NCBI RefSeq assembly: GCF_024734665.1
Contig: NZ_CP102931.1
Coordinates: forward strand, 5,578,001 to 5,642,000
Direction of reading: 5' to 3'
DNA length: 64,000 nt
DNA from: Variovorax paradoxus
GTDB taxonomy: Bacteria; Pseudomonadota; Gammaproteobacteria; Burkholderiales; Burkholderiaceae_C
In this document: positions 1 to 8,516 of the stretch, one piece after another
How the letters are laid out: each line of letters opens with the position of its first letter
How positions within the stretch are numbered: the first letter of the stretch is position 1
Made by a program: the position numbers and the translations under genes
The notes under the pieces: model-generated
The model's database searches: none
What the model was told of the DNA's origin: nothing
What the model saw: the letters and a program-made list of their open reading frames with translations, nothing else

Positions 1-2
1 TG

Positions 3-110
3 TTCACCCATGCCGGGCCAGTCCATGCGGCGGAGTTCGTGACCAACAGGCTGTGGCGACCAACGGCACATGCGATTTCCAGCCGTCGCGGACCGCTCGA
101 GGCTCTGTAA
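3..110 (+). other. Open frame at window edge, possible 3' end of a gene
   Basis: Frame 3 is open from the first bases of the window to a TAA at about 108-110 and would encode some 35 residues. It could be the tail of a gene that begins outside the window and runs convergently towards galM. The stretch is too short for codon-usage judgement and no motif is recognisable, so it may equally be non-coding. Confidence 0.15.
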
Positions 111-135
111 ATTGATTCCGATTGCGGCGATGGCT

Positions 136-1206
136 TCACGCAAAAAACCGGTGCTCCGTCGCACTGCGAAACACCTCCCCCGGCCGCAGCACCGTAGACG
201 GAAACCCAGGCTGATTCGGTGAATCCGGATAGTGCTGCGTCTCCAGGCACAACCCGTCCCCCTGCCGCAGACTTGCACCCGCGCTGCCCATGAGGCTGCC
301 GTCGAGAAAATTGCCCGAATAGAACTGCACGCCGGGCTCGCTGGTATGCACTTCCATCACGCGGCCTGTGGCCTCGTGCTCCAGCCGTGCCGCCAGAGCA
401 AGGCCGCGATCGACCTGAGCACGGTCCAGCACCCAGTTGTGGTCGTAGCCATGCGCAAGCAGCAACTGTTCGTGGTCTTCGCGGATGCGCTCTCCGATGT
501 GCGTTGCAGTACGAAAGTCGAACGGCGTCGAAGCCAGGTCGGCGATGCCTGTCGGAATCAGCGTCGCATCCACTGGGCAATAACGGCTCGCGGAAATCGT
601 CAGCCGGTGGTCCATCACCGAGCCGCTGCCCGCGAGGTTGAAGTAGTCGTGGTGGCTCAGGTTCAGCACGGTGGGCTTGTCGGTCAGGGCGCTGTAGTCG
701 ATGCGCCATGTGTTGGCGTTCGCGCTCAGCGTGTAGCGCACCGTCATCTGTACCTCGCCGGGGTAGCCTTCTTCGCCGTCGGCGCTGGTGTAGCGCAGCT
801 CGATGGCGATGTCGTCGCCGGCCTCTTGCGCCGACAGCGGCACGATCTCCCAGAAGCGCGTGCCGAAGCCCTTGGCGCCGCCGTGCAGCGAGTTGACGCC
901 ATCGTTCAGCCCCAGCTGATGCACCGTGCCGTCGAGCGTGAAGCGCCCCGCCGCGATGCGGTTCGCGAAGCGTCCGACGATGGTGCCGAAGTGCGGATGC
1001 GGCTTGCGGTAGTCGGCGAGTGTCGGCAAGCCCAGCACGATGTTCGCGCTGTGCCCATCGCGGTCGGGCACGCGCAATGCGGTGACGATGCCTCCGTGGT
1101 TGATGGCACTCAGGCTCAGGCCGCGGCCGTTGTCCAGGGTGTATTCGGTGACGGCGCGGCCGTCGGGCATGCGGCCGAACTCGCGCGATGTGATGCTGTT
1201 GCTCAT
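136..1206 (-). CDS. galM: Aldose 1-epimerase (galactose mutarotase)
   Basis: This cytoplasmic enzyme interconverts alpha and beta anomers of aldoses such as galactose and glucose. The 356-aa protein has the usual family length (about 340-380). It carries the N-terminal GRFANRI motif with the substrate-binding Arg, the catalytic His region LSHHDYFNLAG, and the C-terminal catalytic Glu in LCLETQHYPDSPNQPG. It starts with ATG at 1206, preceded by an AGGAGACAC-like ribosome site. It lies 24 bp downstream of the alpha/beta hydrolase gene on the same strand and may be co-transcribed with it. No other galactose or arabinose genes are in view, so the physiological sugar cannot be inferred. Confidence 0.93.
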   Translation of the reverse strand: MSNSITSREFGRMPDGRAVTEYTLDNGRGLSLSAINHGGIVTALRVPDRDGHSANIVLGLPTLADYRKPHPHFGTIVGRFANRIAAGRFTLDGTVHQLGLNDGVNSLHGGAKGFGTRFWEIVPLSAQEAGDDIAIELRYTSADGEEGYPGEVQMTVRYTLSANANTWRIDYSALTDKPTVLNLSHHDYFNLAGSGSVMDHRLTISASRYCPVDATLIPTGIADLASTPFDFRTATHIGERIREDHEQLLLAHGYDHNWVLDRAQVDRGLALAARLEHEATGRVMEVHTSEPGVQFYSGNFLDGSLMGSAGASLRQGDGLCLETQHYPDSPNQPGFPSTVLRPGEVFRSATEHRFFA

Positions 1207-1230
1207 GTGTCTCCTGCCTGCCGGAATTGT

Positions 1231-2175
1231 TTAGGGGAACAACGCCTCGCGCGCGCACTGCGAAGCGGTGCGCAGCGCGATGCGGTCCTTGAGGTCATGG
1301 TAGTCAGGCGGCTCGGCGGCGTGCGTGCGCAGTTCGATGCGATGGCCGGCCTTGGACACGGCGTCGGCAAAGCGCTCCTGCAGCGCGAAGGGCGTGTTCC
1401 TGTCTTCGCGATTGCCGATCAGCACGATGCGTCGCGCCGGGTCGCGCACGATGCCGACGACATGGTCCATCGGGTCGTAGAACTGCGTGCTGCCCGTGGT
1501 GTCGGTGCGACCGTCTCTCGAGCGGCCCAGCATGCGCGCGCGCTCCAGCAGGCCGTAGGCGCCCGAAGTCAGCACCGCGCAGGCCACGCGCGTGCGGCCT
1601 AGCGTGAGCAGCGCAGCGCCTGCGGTGGCGCCGCCGCTGTGGCCGACGATGACGATGCGCTGCAGCCTGTGGCGCTGCATGAGCGCGTCGAGTGCCGCAT
1701 CGAGTGCGTGAAACTCCACCAGCTGCCGGCGCTTGCGGTGGTCGCCCGACGATCCGTACGTGCCGGGCCGCGCCACGAAGATCCACGGCACGCCCGCGCG
1801 GTCGCGGCTGCGCTGCGCATCGAGCGTGCGCAGGTCTTCGGTGTTATCGGGAATGCGCGTGGGCGCCTGGTCCATCACGCTGTCGCGGTCGCCCGAGAAC
1901 TGCACGATGGCGATGCGCGCGCCCTCGATGTCGTCGCTCGCGAAGTAGCGGATGCAGGCGGGGCCCTCTGCGGTCTGCACCCACAGGTAGCTGTTGCGGT
2001 CGGGGCAGCTGGCGCGGTCGGCGGGCTGGTTCCAGTGCAGCACTTCGTCGTTGGCCGCGGCAAAGGGCCGAGGCACGTCGGGGCCGGTGCGCTGCGCGCA
2101 GGCGGCCTGCGCCAGCGCGAGCAGCACGAGGGCGCCACGCGCGCACCGCAGGAAGAAGAGGCCCGGTTTGGTCAT
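1231..2175 (-). CDS. Secreted alpha/beta-hydrolase-like protein coupled to the CapA/Mur fusion
   Basis: The 314-aa protein begins with a hydrophobic leader ending near residue 25 in AQAACAQ, which is either a Sec signal or a lipobox-like site. It therefore probably acts in the periplasm or on the inner face of the outer membrane. The nucleophile elbow GHSGGATAG (Ser around residue 179) and a late YHD tripeptide that may hold the catalytic His indicate an alpha/beta-hydrolase fold of the dienelactone-hydrolase or peptidase type. The substrate is unknown. Its ATG overlaps the stop of the giant upstream gene by 4 bp (ATGA at 2172-2175), so translational coupling is likely. An ester or amide hydrolase acting on the product of the fusion protein is a plausible guess, not a demonstration. 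Confidence 0.75.
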   Translation of the reverse strand: MTKPGLFFLRCARGALVLLALAQAACAQRTGPDVPRPFAAANDEVLHWNQPADRASCPDRNSYLWVQTAEGPACIRYFASDDIEGARIAIVQFSGDRDSVMDQAPTRIPDNTEDLRTLDAQRSRDRAGVPWIFVARPGTYGSSGDHRKRRQLVEFHALDAALDALMQRHRLQRIVIVGHSGGATAGAALLTLGRTRVACAVLTSGAYGLLERARMLGRSRDGRTDTTGSTQFYDPMDHVVGIVRDPARRIVLIGNREDRNTPFALQERFADAVSKAGHRIELRTHAAEPPDYHDLKDRIALRTASQCAREALFP

Positions 2176-5100
2176 AGCCGTTGCAGCAGTGCGGGGATGC
2201 TACCGAAGTCGGATCGGTCGCGGTCGCCCTTCACCAGCACCAGGTCGCCGTCGCGCAAGAAGCCTTCGAGGTAGTTCGCGAGCTGCACGGCGTTGTCGAA
2301 GTGCGGGCCGAGCAGTTCGGTGGGCACTTCCTCGCGCAGCCAGCGCATCTCTTCGCCGTGCGTCACGAGGTGCTGGATGCCCGATGCCAGCAGCGGCGCG
2401 GCCAGGCTGCGGTGCATGGCCTCGGCGTCGTTGTCGAGGTTGACGATGCGCCCGAACACGCCGATCTTGCGCACCACGGGGCCGTTGCTCTCCGCGCGCT
2501 GCCAGGTGCGCACGAACTCCATTGCGTTGTGCATCGACATGACTTCGGCGTTCCAGCTGTCGTCGATCAGCGTGGCCTGCACGCCGGCCTGCGTGCGCAG
2601 CGCGCGCACCTGCATCACCGAGGCCGGCAGGCGCACATGCGGCATGCGCGCGCAGGCGGCTTCGCCATCGAAGCCCATGGCCAGCAAAGCCGCGAACGCG
2701 AGCGCCGAGTTGCGCACCAGCCCCGCGCTCTCGACCGGGAACAGGTACTCCAGCGTGCGCCCCGGCACGGCAATGCGCACGCGGCAGCCGCCACCGGGCT
2801 CGGGCCGGGTGTCGACAATGCGCACGTTGGCGTCGGGCCCGGTGCCCACCACCCAGATGGCGCCCGCCGTGCGCGCGGCCGCTGCCACCACCTGCTGCAG
2901 GCAGGCAATGTGATCGGGCACGATCGCCACGCCGCCGGGCTCCAGCCCCAGGAAGATGCGCGACTTGTATTCGGCCGTGAGCTCCAGCGTCGAGGCCTGG
3001 CGCGTCTGCGACAGGCCGATCTCGGTGATGAGTGCCACGTGCGGCCGCGCCACCAGCGAGATCGGGCCGCGGTCCATCCACAGCCCGCTCTGCGCCATTT
3101 CGAGGATGCACACATCCACGTCGGGCCCGAGGTTGGCCAGCATGGCGGGCACGCCGACGCGCGAGTTGTAGTTGTCGATGGTGGTGTGCACGCGCGCGCG
3201 CTCGGGCAGCAGGTCGCGCAGCATCGCGATGGTGGACGACTTGCCTACCGTGCCGGTCACGCCCACCATCAAGCCCTTGTAGCGCGACCGCGCGGCAGCG
3301 CCCATGGCGAGCATCGCGGCAATGGGGTCGTCCACCTGCAGCAGCGGGAAGGCCGGATCGAGCCCGTCCACCGCGTGCGCGACCACGGCGCCTGCCAGCT
3401 CGGAGTGCAGGCGGGGCAATTCGAGGTGGCGGTCCCAGTTGTCGGTGCGCGGCTTGCTGTAGTTCTCGTGCGCGGCCAGTGTGCGGTAGTCGGAGGCGAT
3501 GAAGAGCGAGGGCTTCGGCAGCAGTTCCATGTGGACCGGCCCGCGCACCACCGAGTTGGCGAACCAGCCCGGCGGCGGCTCGACGAGCCAGCGGCCACGC
3601 GTGGCTTTTTTCAGTTGCTCGGCAGTCCACACAGGCGCGGGGTCGGGGCCCGCACCGGGGCGGTCGGCCATGAGCACGGGCGCGGCGCGTTCCGGCAGCG
3701 GCGTGGGAGCGTTCGGCACGCGCAGGCCGCACCACAGCGCGAGACGACGTGCGGGCGGCAGGTCGGGCAGGTCGCCGCGCACGCTCACTTCGAGCTGCAG
3801 CACGTCACTTTCGAGCAAGCTGCCGCGCGGCGGGCGCAGGCCGTAGCGGTCGCGGTAGATGCGGCCGGGCTCCCAGCGGCTGGTGGGCCACATCCAGTCG
3901 CAGGGGTCGTGATCCATGCTCTCGCCCCAGGGCGGCATGCGGGTGCTGCGCATCGGCATCGCGCGGAAGTACAAGCGCAGGTCGGCCGCAACGGCCTCAT
4001 CAGCGGTCCAGAAAGATTCGACCCACAGCATGCGGCGCCCGACGATCTGCCGCGGCGTGCAACGCAGGCCCACGAGGCGCAGCGGGCCGATCTGCAGCGG
4101 CGTGATGCGCGCGTCGTCGGGCACCACGTCGACCAGCCATTCGGGCCGTGGCACATGCACTCGCTCGACGACAGGCGCCGGGCTGAAGACCGGAGCGGCT
4201 GCGGAGGCCAGGTCGGGCTGGAAGGCAGGCCGCTCGGGCGGCGACAGCCGCACCATGCAACGGCCGCCAGACACCGGCAGCATCTCCGTGCCAAGCGCGC
4301 GGCATTGCGCGGCAAAGCGTTCGCTCAAAGCCTGGGCCTTGTCTCCTTCGAGCTGGCGCGAGAAGCCGAAGCCGATGCCAATGGGCGTGAACATCACCTC
4401 CTCGACGCCGCGCGGGCCCAGCGTCAGCGAGAACACGCCCGAGTCCCCGAAGTCGTTGCGCACCGAGTCGAACAGCAGGTCGCCGGCGTCATGCAGGATC
4501 GGCCGGCCGCGATAGATCTCGATGCCCTGCAGCACATGCGCCGAAGTACCGAGGACCGCGTCCGCGCCGGCATCGACGATGGCGTGGCCGACGGCGATCT
4601 CGGCTTGCGTGGGTTCGGTCTCGAGGTTGGCGCCCCAATGCACCGCCACCAGCACCACGTCGGCTTCGCGGCGCGCGGCCTCGATGCGCGGCACGAGCGT
4701 GGCGGTCCACGCGGCCGGGTCGTCCAGTGGCAGCCACGCGGCGCCCGCACGCTCGGCGGTGGCGGCAAATTCCGGCTGCGTGGCGTCGAGCGAAAACAGC
4801 GCCACGCGCAAGCCGCCCGCGCGCCGGAACGCCGGCCGCAGCGCGGCCTCCAGCGTGCGGCCGGTGCCGGCATGAGCGATGCCCGCGGCATCCAGCAAGC
4901 CCTGCTGCTCCATGAGCGCATCGGGGCCGTAGTCGCCGCTGTGGTTGTTGGCGGTGGTGACCATGCCGATGCCGGCCTCGGTCAGCACCGCGAGCATTTC
5001 GGGGCGGGCGCGGTAGTAGTAGGGCGCGGTCTCGTCCTTGTCGACGCCCTGCTCGCCGACGGTGGCGACCACGCATTCGAGGTTCGCGATGCGCAGGTCG

Positions 5101-6917
5101 GCCTCGCGCAGCGCGGCGATGCCGCCGAGCATCTTTTTCGCGCCGCCGAGTTCGTGCAATCGGTAGTGCTGGCGGCGCGAGAGATTCACGTCACCGCCCC
5201 AGGCAACGATGCCGGTAGCTGTTGTTGCTTGCGTGTCTTGCTGTGCCTCGCGCTCCTTCAGCATCCGGTGGTACGCCACATACCCCGAGAGGTAATGCTC
5301 CACGTCGTCGATGCGCACGCGAAAGCTGTGGTGCTTGATGAAGAACGAGCCGGCAATGCGCGCCGGGTTGCGGAAGAACATCGCCAGCTCGGGCCAGAAG
5401 TGGCCATTGGCGAGGTAGCGCGCGCGGTACACCAGCGCGCGGTCGAACTTGTCGCGGTCGAGCCCGGCCAGCAACGGGCGCAATGCGGGGTCGGCTTCGA
5501 GCCGCAGCACCATGTCGCGCGCGGCCATCATCAGTTCGAGCAGCGTGGGAAAGGTGGTGATGCGCTCCAGCACGAAGTCGAGATAGCCCGCCACGTTCTG
5601 CAGGCCGAACTGGTAGTAGCGCGTCTCGGGCCGGTAGCGCGTGAGTTCGTTGACGCAGTAGCTCAGCCAGTGGTCGTGCGCGCGCCAGTGTTCGGCGGCA
5701 ATGAAATGATCGAAAGCCTTCTCGACGACAGCGAGCCAGCGCTCGTCGCGCGTGAGGCCATACAACCGCATCAGACCGAAGGCCGCTTCGCCGTCGTAGT
5801 AGATGACGCGGAACCTGTCCTTCACGTCGAGCGCGGGCGCATTCAGCACGTGCACGAAGCTGCCCGTCTCCGCGTCCTGCATGTGGCGGATGCCGAGCGC
5901 GAGCTGCTCCAGCAGCGGCAGGTATTTCCTGTCGCCGGTGAGCTCGGTGTACTTGACCAGTGCGAGCAGGCACACAGCGTTGCCGCCGAGCTTGATCTCG
6001 CTGCCGATGTCCAGCAGATAGGCAGCGCGTGTGCCGTCCGGCAGATGGGCCGGGCGGATCAGCGTGCCGGCGAGGAAGGCCAGCGAGCGGTCGATGGCTG
6101 CCTTGAGCGTGTCGTTGCGCGTGAGCTCCCATGCTTCCAGCATCGCGTAGGTGGAGCTGGCGTGGCGCAGCGTGTTGTAGGTGGGGATGGCGCGGTCGAA
6201 GCAGGGAAACCAGCCGTAGTGGAACTCGCCCGTGGGCTGAACCTGTTCGGCGAGGTAGTTTCCGGCGTTGTCGACCAGCGCGTGGATCTGCTGTGCGTTC
6301 CACTCGCGCAGCTCGCGAAAGCCGGCCGCCTGGCCTTCTGCGGTGATGGGCCATGCGCCCTTCGCGTCCACGTACACGGCCCGCGTGGTGAAGCACCAGA
6401 CGGGCGCTGCGTCGTCCGCGGGAAAGTCGATCTCGCGGCCGAAGCGACGCTTGCAGTGCAGGCGCAGGTTGCCGGTGTTGGGCTCGGCATGCTCCACGTC
6501 GCCGTTGTAGAGGATCGCGCTGCCGTGCATTTCCTGCGCGAGCAGCGCGAACTCGAAGCGCGCATCGAAGGCGATGCCTTCGTTGAAGTAGTTGCGCTTG
6601 GTTTTGGCGAGCTTCGCCTTCAGCGCGGCCCAGCTCATGGGCGTGACCTTATCGACCACTTCGGCGCGCAGGTGCAGTGGTGTCTGGCCGGTGCGTCTGG
6701 CTTTCTCGGTGGCGGCGCGCCATGCTGCATCGATGTCTGCGCCGCGCCCCGAGACCACGCGAGCCCGGCTGTCGTCTTCACCAGTGGCAAGGAACACCAC
6801 GCACCCTGCTTCGCCGGTGGCGGGCGTTGCCGCGGGCAGCACACCCGCCGGGTCCGCCAGGGCTTGTCTGGCGCGATTCAACAGATCGGCAAGAAAATTC
6901 TTCGAGTCGTTATTCAT
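2172..6917 (-). CDS. Giant fusion: alpha/alpha-toroid-like region + CapA-type domain + MurF-like ligase
   Basis: This 1,581-aa protein (ATG at 6917) has no signal peptide. Residues 1-190 are uncharacterised. Residues ~205-560 are rich in helices with repeated aromatic/acidic patterns (YNTLRHASSTYAMLEAW, IYYDGEAAFGLMRLYGL) like an (alpha/alpha)6 toroid. Residues ~570-880 match the CapA/poly-gamma-glutamate metallophosphatase-like family: GDVNLSR, RIANLECV, TANNHSGDYG, VAVHWGAN and the DAVLGTSAHVLQGIE block. Residues ~905-1095 look like a beta-rich linker. Residues ~1097-1581 form a complete Mur-ligase-like module, with a MurF-like N-terminal part, ATP loop GVTGTVGKSST (~1220), central and C-terminal ligase domains. 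In classical systems CapA and the Mur-like CapB are separate proteins with a membrane partner CapC. No CapC is seen nearby. An upstream TTG at 6965 is in frame but less likely as the start. Confidence 0.85.
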   Translation of the reverse strand: MNNDSKNFLADLLNRARQALADPAGVLPAATPATGEAGCVVFLATGEDDSRARVVSGRGADIDAAWRAATEKARRTGQTPLHLRAEVVDKVTPMSWAALKAKLAKTKRNYFNEGIAFDARFEFALLAQEMHGSAILYNGDVEHAEPNTGNLRLHCKRRFGREIDFPADDAAPVWCFTTRAVYVDAKGAWPITAEGQAAGFRELREWNAQQIHALVDNAGNYLAEQVQPTGEFHYGWFPCFDRAIPTYNTLRHASSTYAMLEAWELTRNDTLKAAIDRSLAFLAGTLIRPAHLPDGTRAAYLLDIGSEIKLGGNAVCLLALVKYTELTGDRKYLPLLEQLALGIRHMQDAETGSFVHVLNAPALDVKDRFRVIYYDGEAAFGLMRLYGLTRDERWLAVVEKAFDHFIAAEHWRAHDHWLSYCVNELTRYRPETRYYQFGLQNVAGYLDFVLERITTFPTLLELMMAARDMVLRLEADPALRPLLAGLDRDKFDRALVYRARYLANGHFWPELAMFFRNPARIAGSFFIKHHSFRVRIDDVEHYLSGYVAYHRMLKEREAQQDTQATTATGIVAWGGDVNLSRRQHYRLHELGGAKKMLGGIAALREADLRIANLECVVATVGEQGVDKDETAPYYYRARPEMLAVLTEAGIGMVTTANNHSGDYGPDALMEQQGLLDAAGIAHAGTGRTLEAALRPAFRRAGGLRVALFSLDATQPEFAATAERAGAAWLPLDDPAAWTATLVPRIEAARREADVVLVAVHWGANLETEPTQAEIAVGHAIVDAGADAVLGTSAHVLQGIEIYRGRPILHDAGDLLFDSVRNDFGDSGVFSLTLGPRGVEEVMFTPIGIGFGFSRQLEGDKAQALSERFAAQCRALGTEMLPVSGGRCMVRLSPPERPAFQPDLASAAAPVFSPAPVVERVHVPRPEWLVDVVPDDARITPLQIGPLRLVGLRCTPRQIVGRRMLWVESFWTADEAVAADLRLYFRAMPMRSTRMPPWGESMDHDPCDWMWPTSRWEPGRIYRDRYGLRPPRGSLLESDVLQLEVSVRGDLPDLPPARRLALWCGLRVPNAPTPLPERAAPVLMADRPGAGPDPAPVWTAEQLKKATRGRWLVEPPPGWFANSVVRGPVHMELLPKPSLFIASDYRTLAAHENYSKPRTDNWDRHLELPRLHSELAGAVVAHAVDGLDPAFPLLQVDDPIAAMLAMGAAARSRYKGLMVGVTGTVGKSSTIAMLRDLLPERARVHTTIDNYNSRVGVPAMLANLGPDVDVCILEMAQSGLWMDRGPISLVARPHVALITEIGLSQTRQASTLELTAEYKSRIFLGLEPGGVAIVPDHIACLQQVVAAAARTAGAIWVVGTGPDANVRIVDTRPEPGGGCRVRIAVPGRTLEYLFPVESAGLVRNSALAFAALLAMGFDGEAACARMPHVRLPASVMQVRALRTQAGVQATLIDDSWNAEVMSMHNAMEFVRTWQRAESNGPVVRKIGVFGRIVNLDNDAEAMHRSLAAPLLASGIQHLVTHGEEMRWLREEVPTELLGPHFDNAVQLANYLEGFLRDGDLVLVKGDRDRSDFGSIPALLQRL

Positions 6918-7034
6918 GCAGCCGCGAATGATGACAGGCCCAAGCGTGGCCTGCCATCCCGGCAATCCATGGAAACCGACTGCAAGCCGGCCCCGATCTG
7001 ACGACCGTCAGCTGACCGCCGACTGACCGCGCGG

Positions 7035-8096
7035 CTACAGCCGCAGCAGTTCGACGCGACGGTTCTTCGCGCGACCTTCTTCGTTGGTGTTCGGCGCCAC
7101 CGGCTCCTTGGAACCGGCGCCGCGCGAAGTGAAGCGCCGCGCATCGAGCCCCGTCCTCGCAAGCGCCGCAATGACCGACACGCTGCGCCGGCGCGAGAGG
7201 TCGGCGTTATGCGGCTCTTCGCCTTGCGCGTCAGTATGGCCCACCACCTGCACGCGCAGTTGCGGGTTGCTGCGCATGAGCTTGGCGATCTCGTCGAGCG
7301 TGGGCCGCGAGTCGGGCTTGATGCTGTCCTTGTCGAGGTCGAAGTGAATGCCGTAGAGGCTGATGCGGCCGTTCTCCGCCAGCCCCTTCTGCATGGCCGT
7401 GGCATCGACGAAGACGATCTTGTCGGACTCCATCGCCTTGCTCTCGACCACGCGCACGAAAGCGAAGTTGCCGCGGCTGTTGCCTTCGGCAAGCGCGATG
7501 CTGGCGTAGACCCTTCCGTTGGGGCCGTCATATTGCGCGAGCAGGTAGCGGCCGCTGTTGTCGAAATAGTTGCTCACGAACTGGCGGCCGCGGCCGATCA
7601 TCGGCCACTCGGGCGTGTCGATGGTGTTGGCCAGCACCGAGACGTCGGTGAACGGCGTTTCGCGGTCGGGGTCTTTCTTGTAGCAGCTGCTGTCGGTGGT
7701 GGCGCACGCGAACAGTGTCTGGAAGCCCTTGGCTTTGAGGGCGGCCTCGTAGTTGCGTTGCACTTCAAGCAGCGAGCGGCCGTCGGGCAGGCGGTAGTAG
7801 TAGAGCGAGACCTTGCCCGCGACTTGCAGCAGCCGTGGCTTGGGCACGGGGTCGCCCCAGTTCTGGATCGGTTCGCGCAGCAGGCCGACTTCGTCGTAGT
7901 CCTTGCTCTGGAAGGCGTCCATCACCGAGCCTTCGTAGCGACCGACCAGCGGGTGGTCTTTGGCGGGCTCGGCGGCCGATGCGAAGGTAGCGGTCGCGAG
8001 CAGTGCGGCACACGCCAGTAGTTGTTGCAGGCGCCGGCCGAAGTTGGGCCGGAACGCGGAGGGTGAATGAGCCATGTGTGGTTGTCCGTTTTCCAT
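7035..8096 (-). CDS. OmpA-family protein with DUF4892-like N-terminal region
   Basis: This is an envelope protein of 353 aa from ATG 8096, which has GAGG about 10 bases upstream. A later ATG at 8075 is also possible. A signal peptide ends near ATFASAAEP. The middle part (KPRLLQVAGKVSLYYYRLPDG, then YYFDNSGRYLLAQYDG) resembles the DUF4892 domain that precedes OmpA domains in proteobacteria. The C-terminal ~110 residues are a peptidoglycan-binding OmpA domain, with HFDLDKDSIKPDSRP, VVGHTDAQG and LSRRRSVSV followed by a terminal NRRVEL. The likely role is anchoring or stabilising the outer membrane on the cell wall. Downstream on the same strand is the CapA/Mur fusion, about 118 bp away, so a shared envelope theme is possible. 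Confidence 0.88.
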   Translation of the reverse strand: MENGQPHMAHSPSAFRPNFGRRLQQLLACAALLATATFASAAEPAKDHPLVGRYEGSVMDAFQSKDYDEVGLLREPIQNWGDPVPKPRLLQVAGKVSLYYYRLPDGRSLLEVQRNYEAALKAKGFQTLFACATTDSSCYKKDPDRETPFTDVSVLANTIDTPEWPMIGRGRQFVSNYFDNSGRYLLAQYDGPNGRVYASIALAEGNSRGNFAFVRVVESKAMESDKIVFVDATAMQKGLAENGRISLYGIHFDLDKDSIKPDSRPTLDEIAKLMRSNPQLRVQVVGHTDAQGEEPHNADLSRRRSVSVIAALARTGLDARRFTSRGAGSKEPVAPNTNEEGRAKNRRVELLRL

Positions 8097-8257
8097 GCGA
8101 ATCGCGCCTCGGATGAGGCGCGATTCGAAGGTATCGGCGGCTCGTTGCGCGGGCAATAAGCCGTTTGGCATGTCTGTTAAGAAGAAGCTTTTAAGAATGG
8201 GCACTGGGGGTGCAAATAGCGCCGACTTCGGGTGTGTTCAGTTCATTCAGGGTGCGT

Positions 8258-8349
8258 GCGAATGACACCGGGTACTCCCCTCCGCGAATGTCCCCCGGCC
8301 TGCGGCCTCCTCCTTTATTTCGCTGCGGGGAGCACCCGGTGCCATTCGC
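8258..8349. repeat. Repeat unit 1: 46-bp module at the centre of a 23-bp imperfect palindrome
   Basis: Outer arms at 8258-8280 and 8327-8349 are inverted complements at 21 of 23 positions. Between them lies a 46-bp module (8281-8326) that begins TCCGCGAATGTCCCCCGG and contains GGCCTGCGGCC. The same module recurs in inverted orientation at 8420-8465. The unit resembles an intergenic REP/MITE-like element rather than a simple terminator, because the loop sequence itself is the conserved part. Confidence 0.8.
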
Positions 8350-8398
8350 ACATGGGCGCGGCTGTTGTGCTGGCCGATCAACCAGTGCTCTGAACGAT

Positions 8399-8486
8399 CA
8401 CGTCGATGGTGTGCTCTGCGCAGCGAAATAAAGGAGGAGGCCGCAGGCCGGGGGACATTCGCGGAGCAGAGCACACCGTCGGCGTG
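8399..8486. repeat. Repeat unit 2: inverted copy of the 46-bp module inside a different palindrome
   Basis: The module at 8420-8465 is the exact reverse complement of 8281-8326. It is flanked by arms at 8399-8419 and 8466-8486 that pair at 19 of 21 positions. The innermost 12 bp (GGTGTGCTCTGC against GCAGAGCACACC) are perfect. These arms differ in sequence from those of unit 1, so the module is shared while the surrounding palindrome is not. The two units are separated by 49 bp. Confidence 0.8.
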
Positions 8487-8516
8487 AGCGCGCCCCCGAA
8501 CGAACAACGCCAAGAC

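Larger units (their letters stand above)
8097..8516. other. 420-bp gene-free interval carrying a nested palindromic repeat
   Basis: This stretch separates the OmpA-family gene from a LysR gene on the same strand. The only recognisable content is the nested repeat at 8258-8486. Small open frames cross it on both strands, but they are generated by the GC-rich palindromes and show no conserved motif. The left end (8097-8257) probably holds the promoter of the OmpA-family gene, though no clear -35/-10 pair was picked out. Confidence 0.6.

Noticed and set aside
2181..7001. A 1,606-codon open frame on the + strand, antisense to the CapA/Mur fusion
   Set aside because: It mirrors the sense gene, is rich in His, Arg, Ala and Gln without any domain, and is a known result of high third-position GC. 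The sense strand has full CapA and Mur motifs.
8247..8513. An 88-codon minus-strand frame and an overlapping + frame across the nested repeat
   Set aside because: The frames are produced by the palindromes and show no ribosome site or conserved motif. They are better explained as intergenic repeat.
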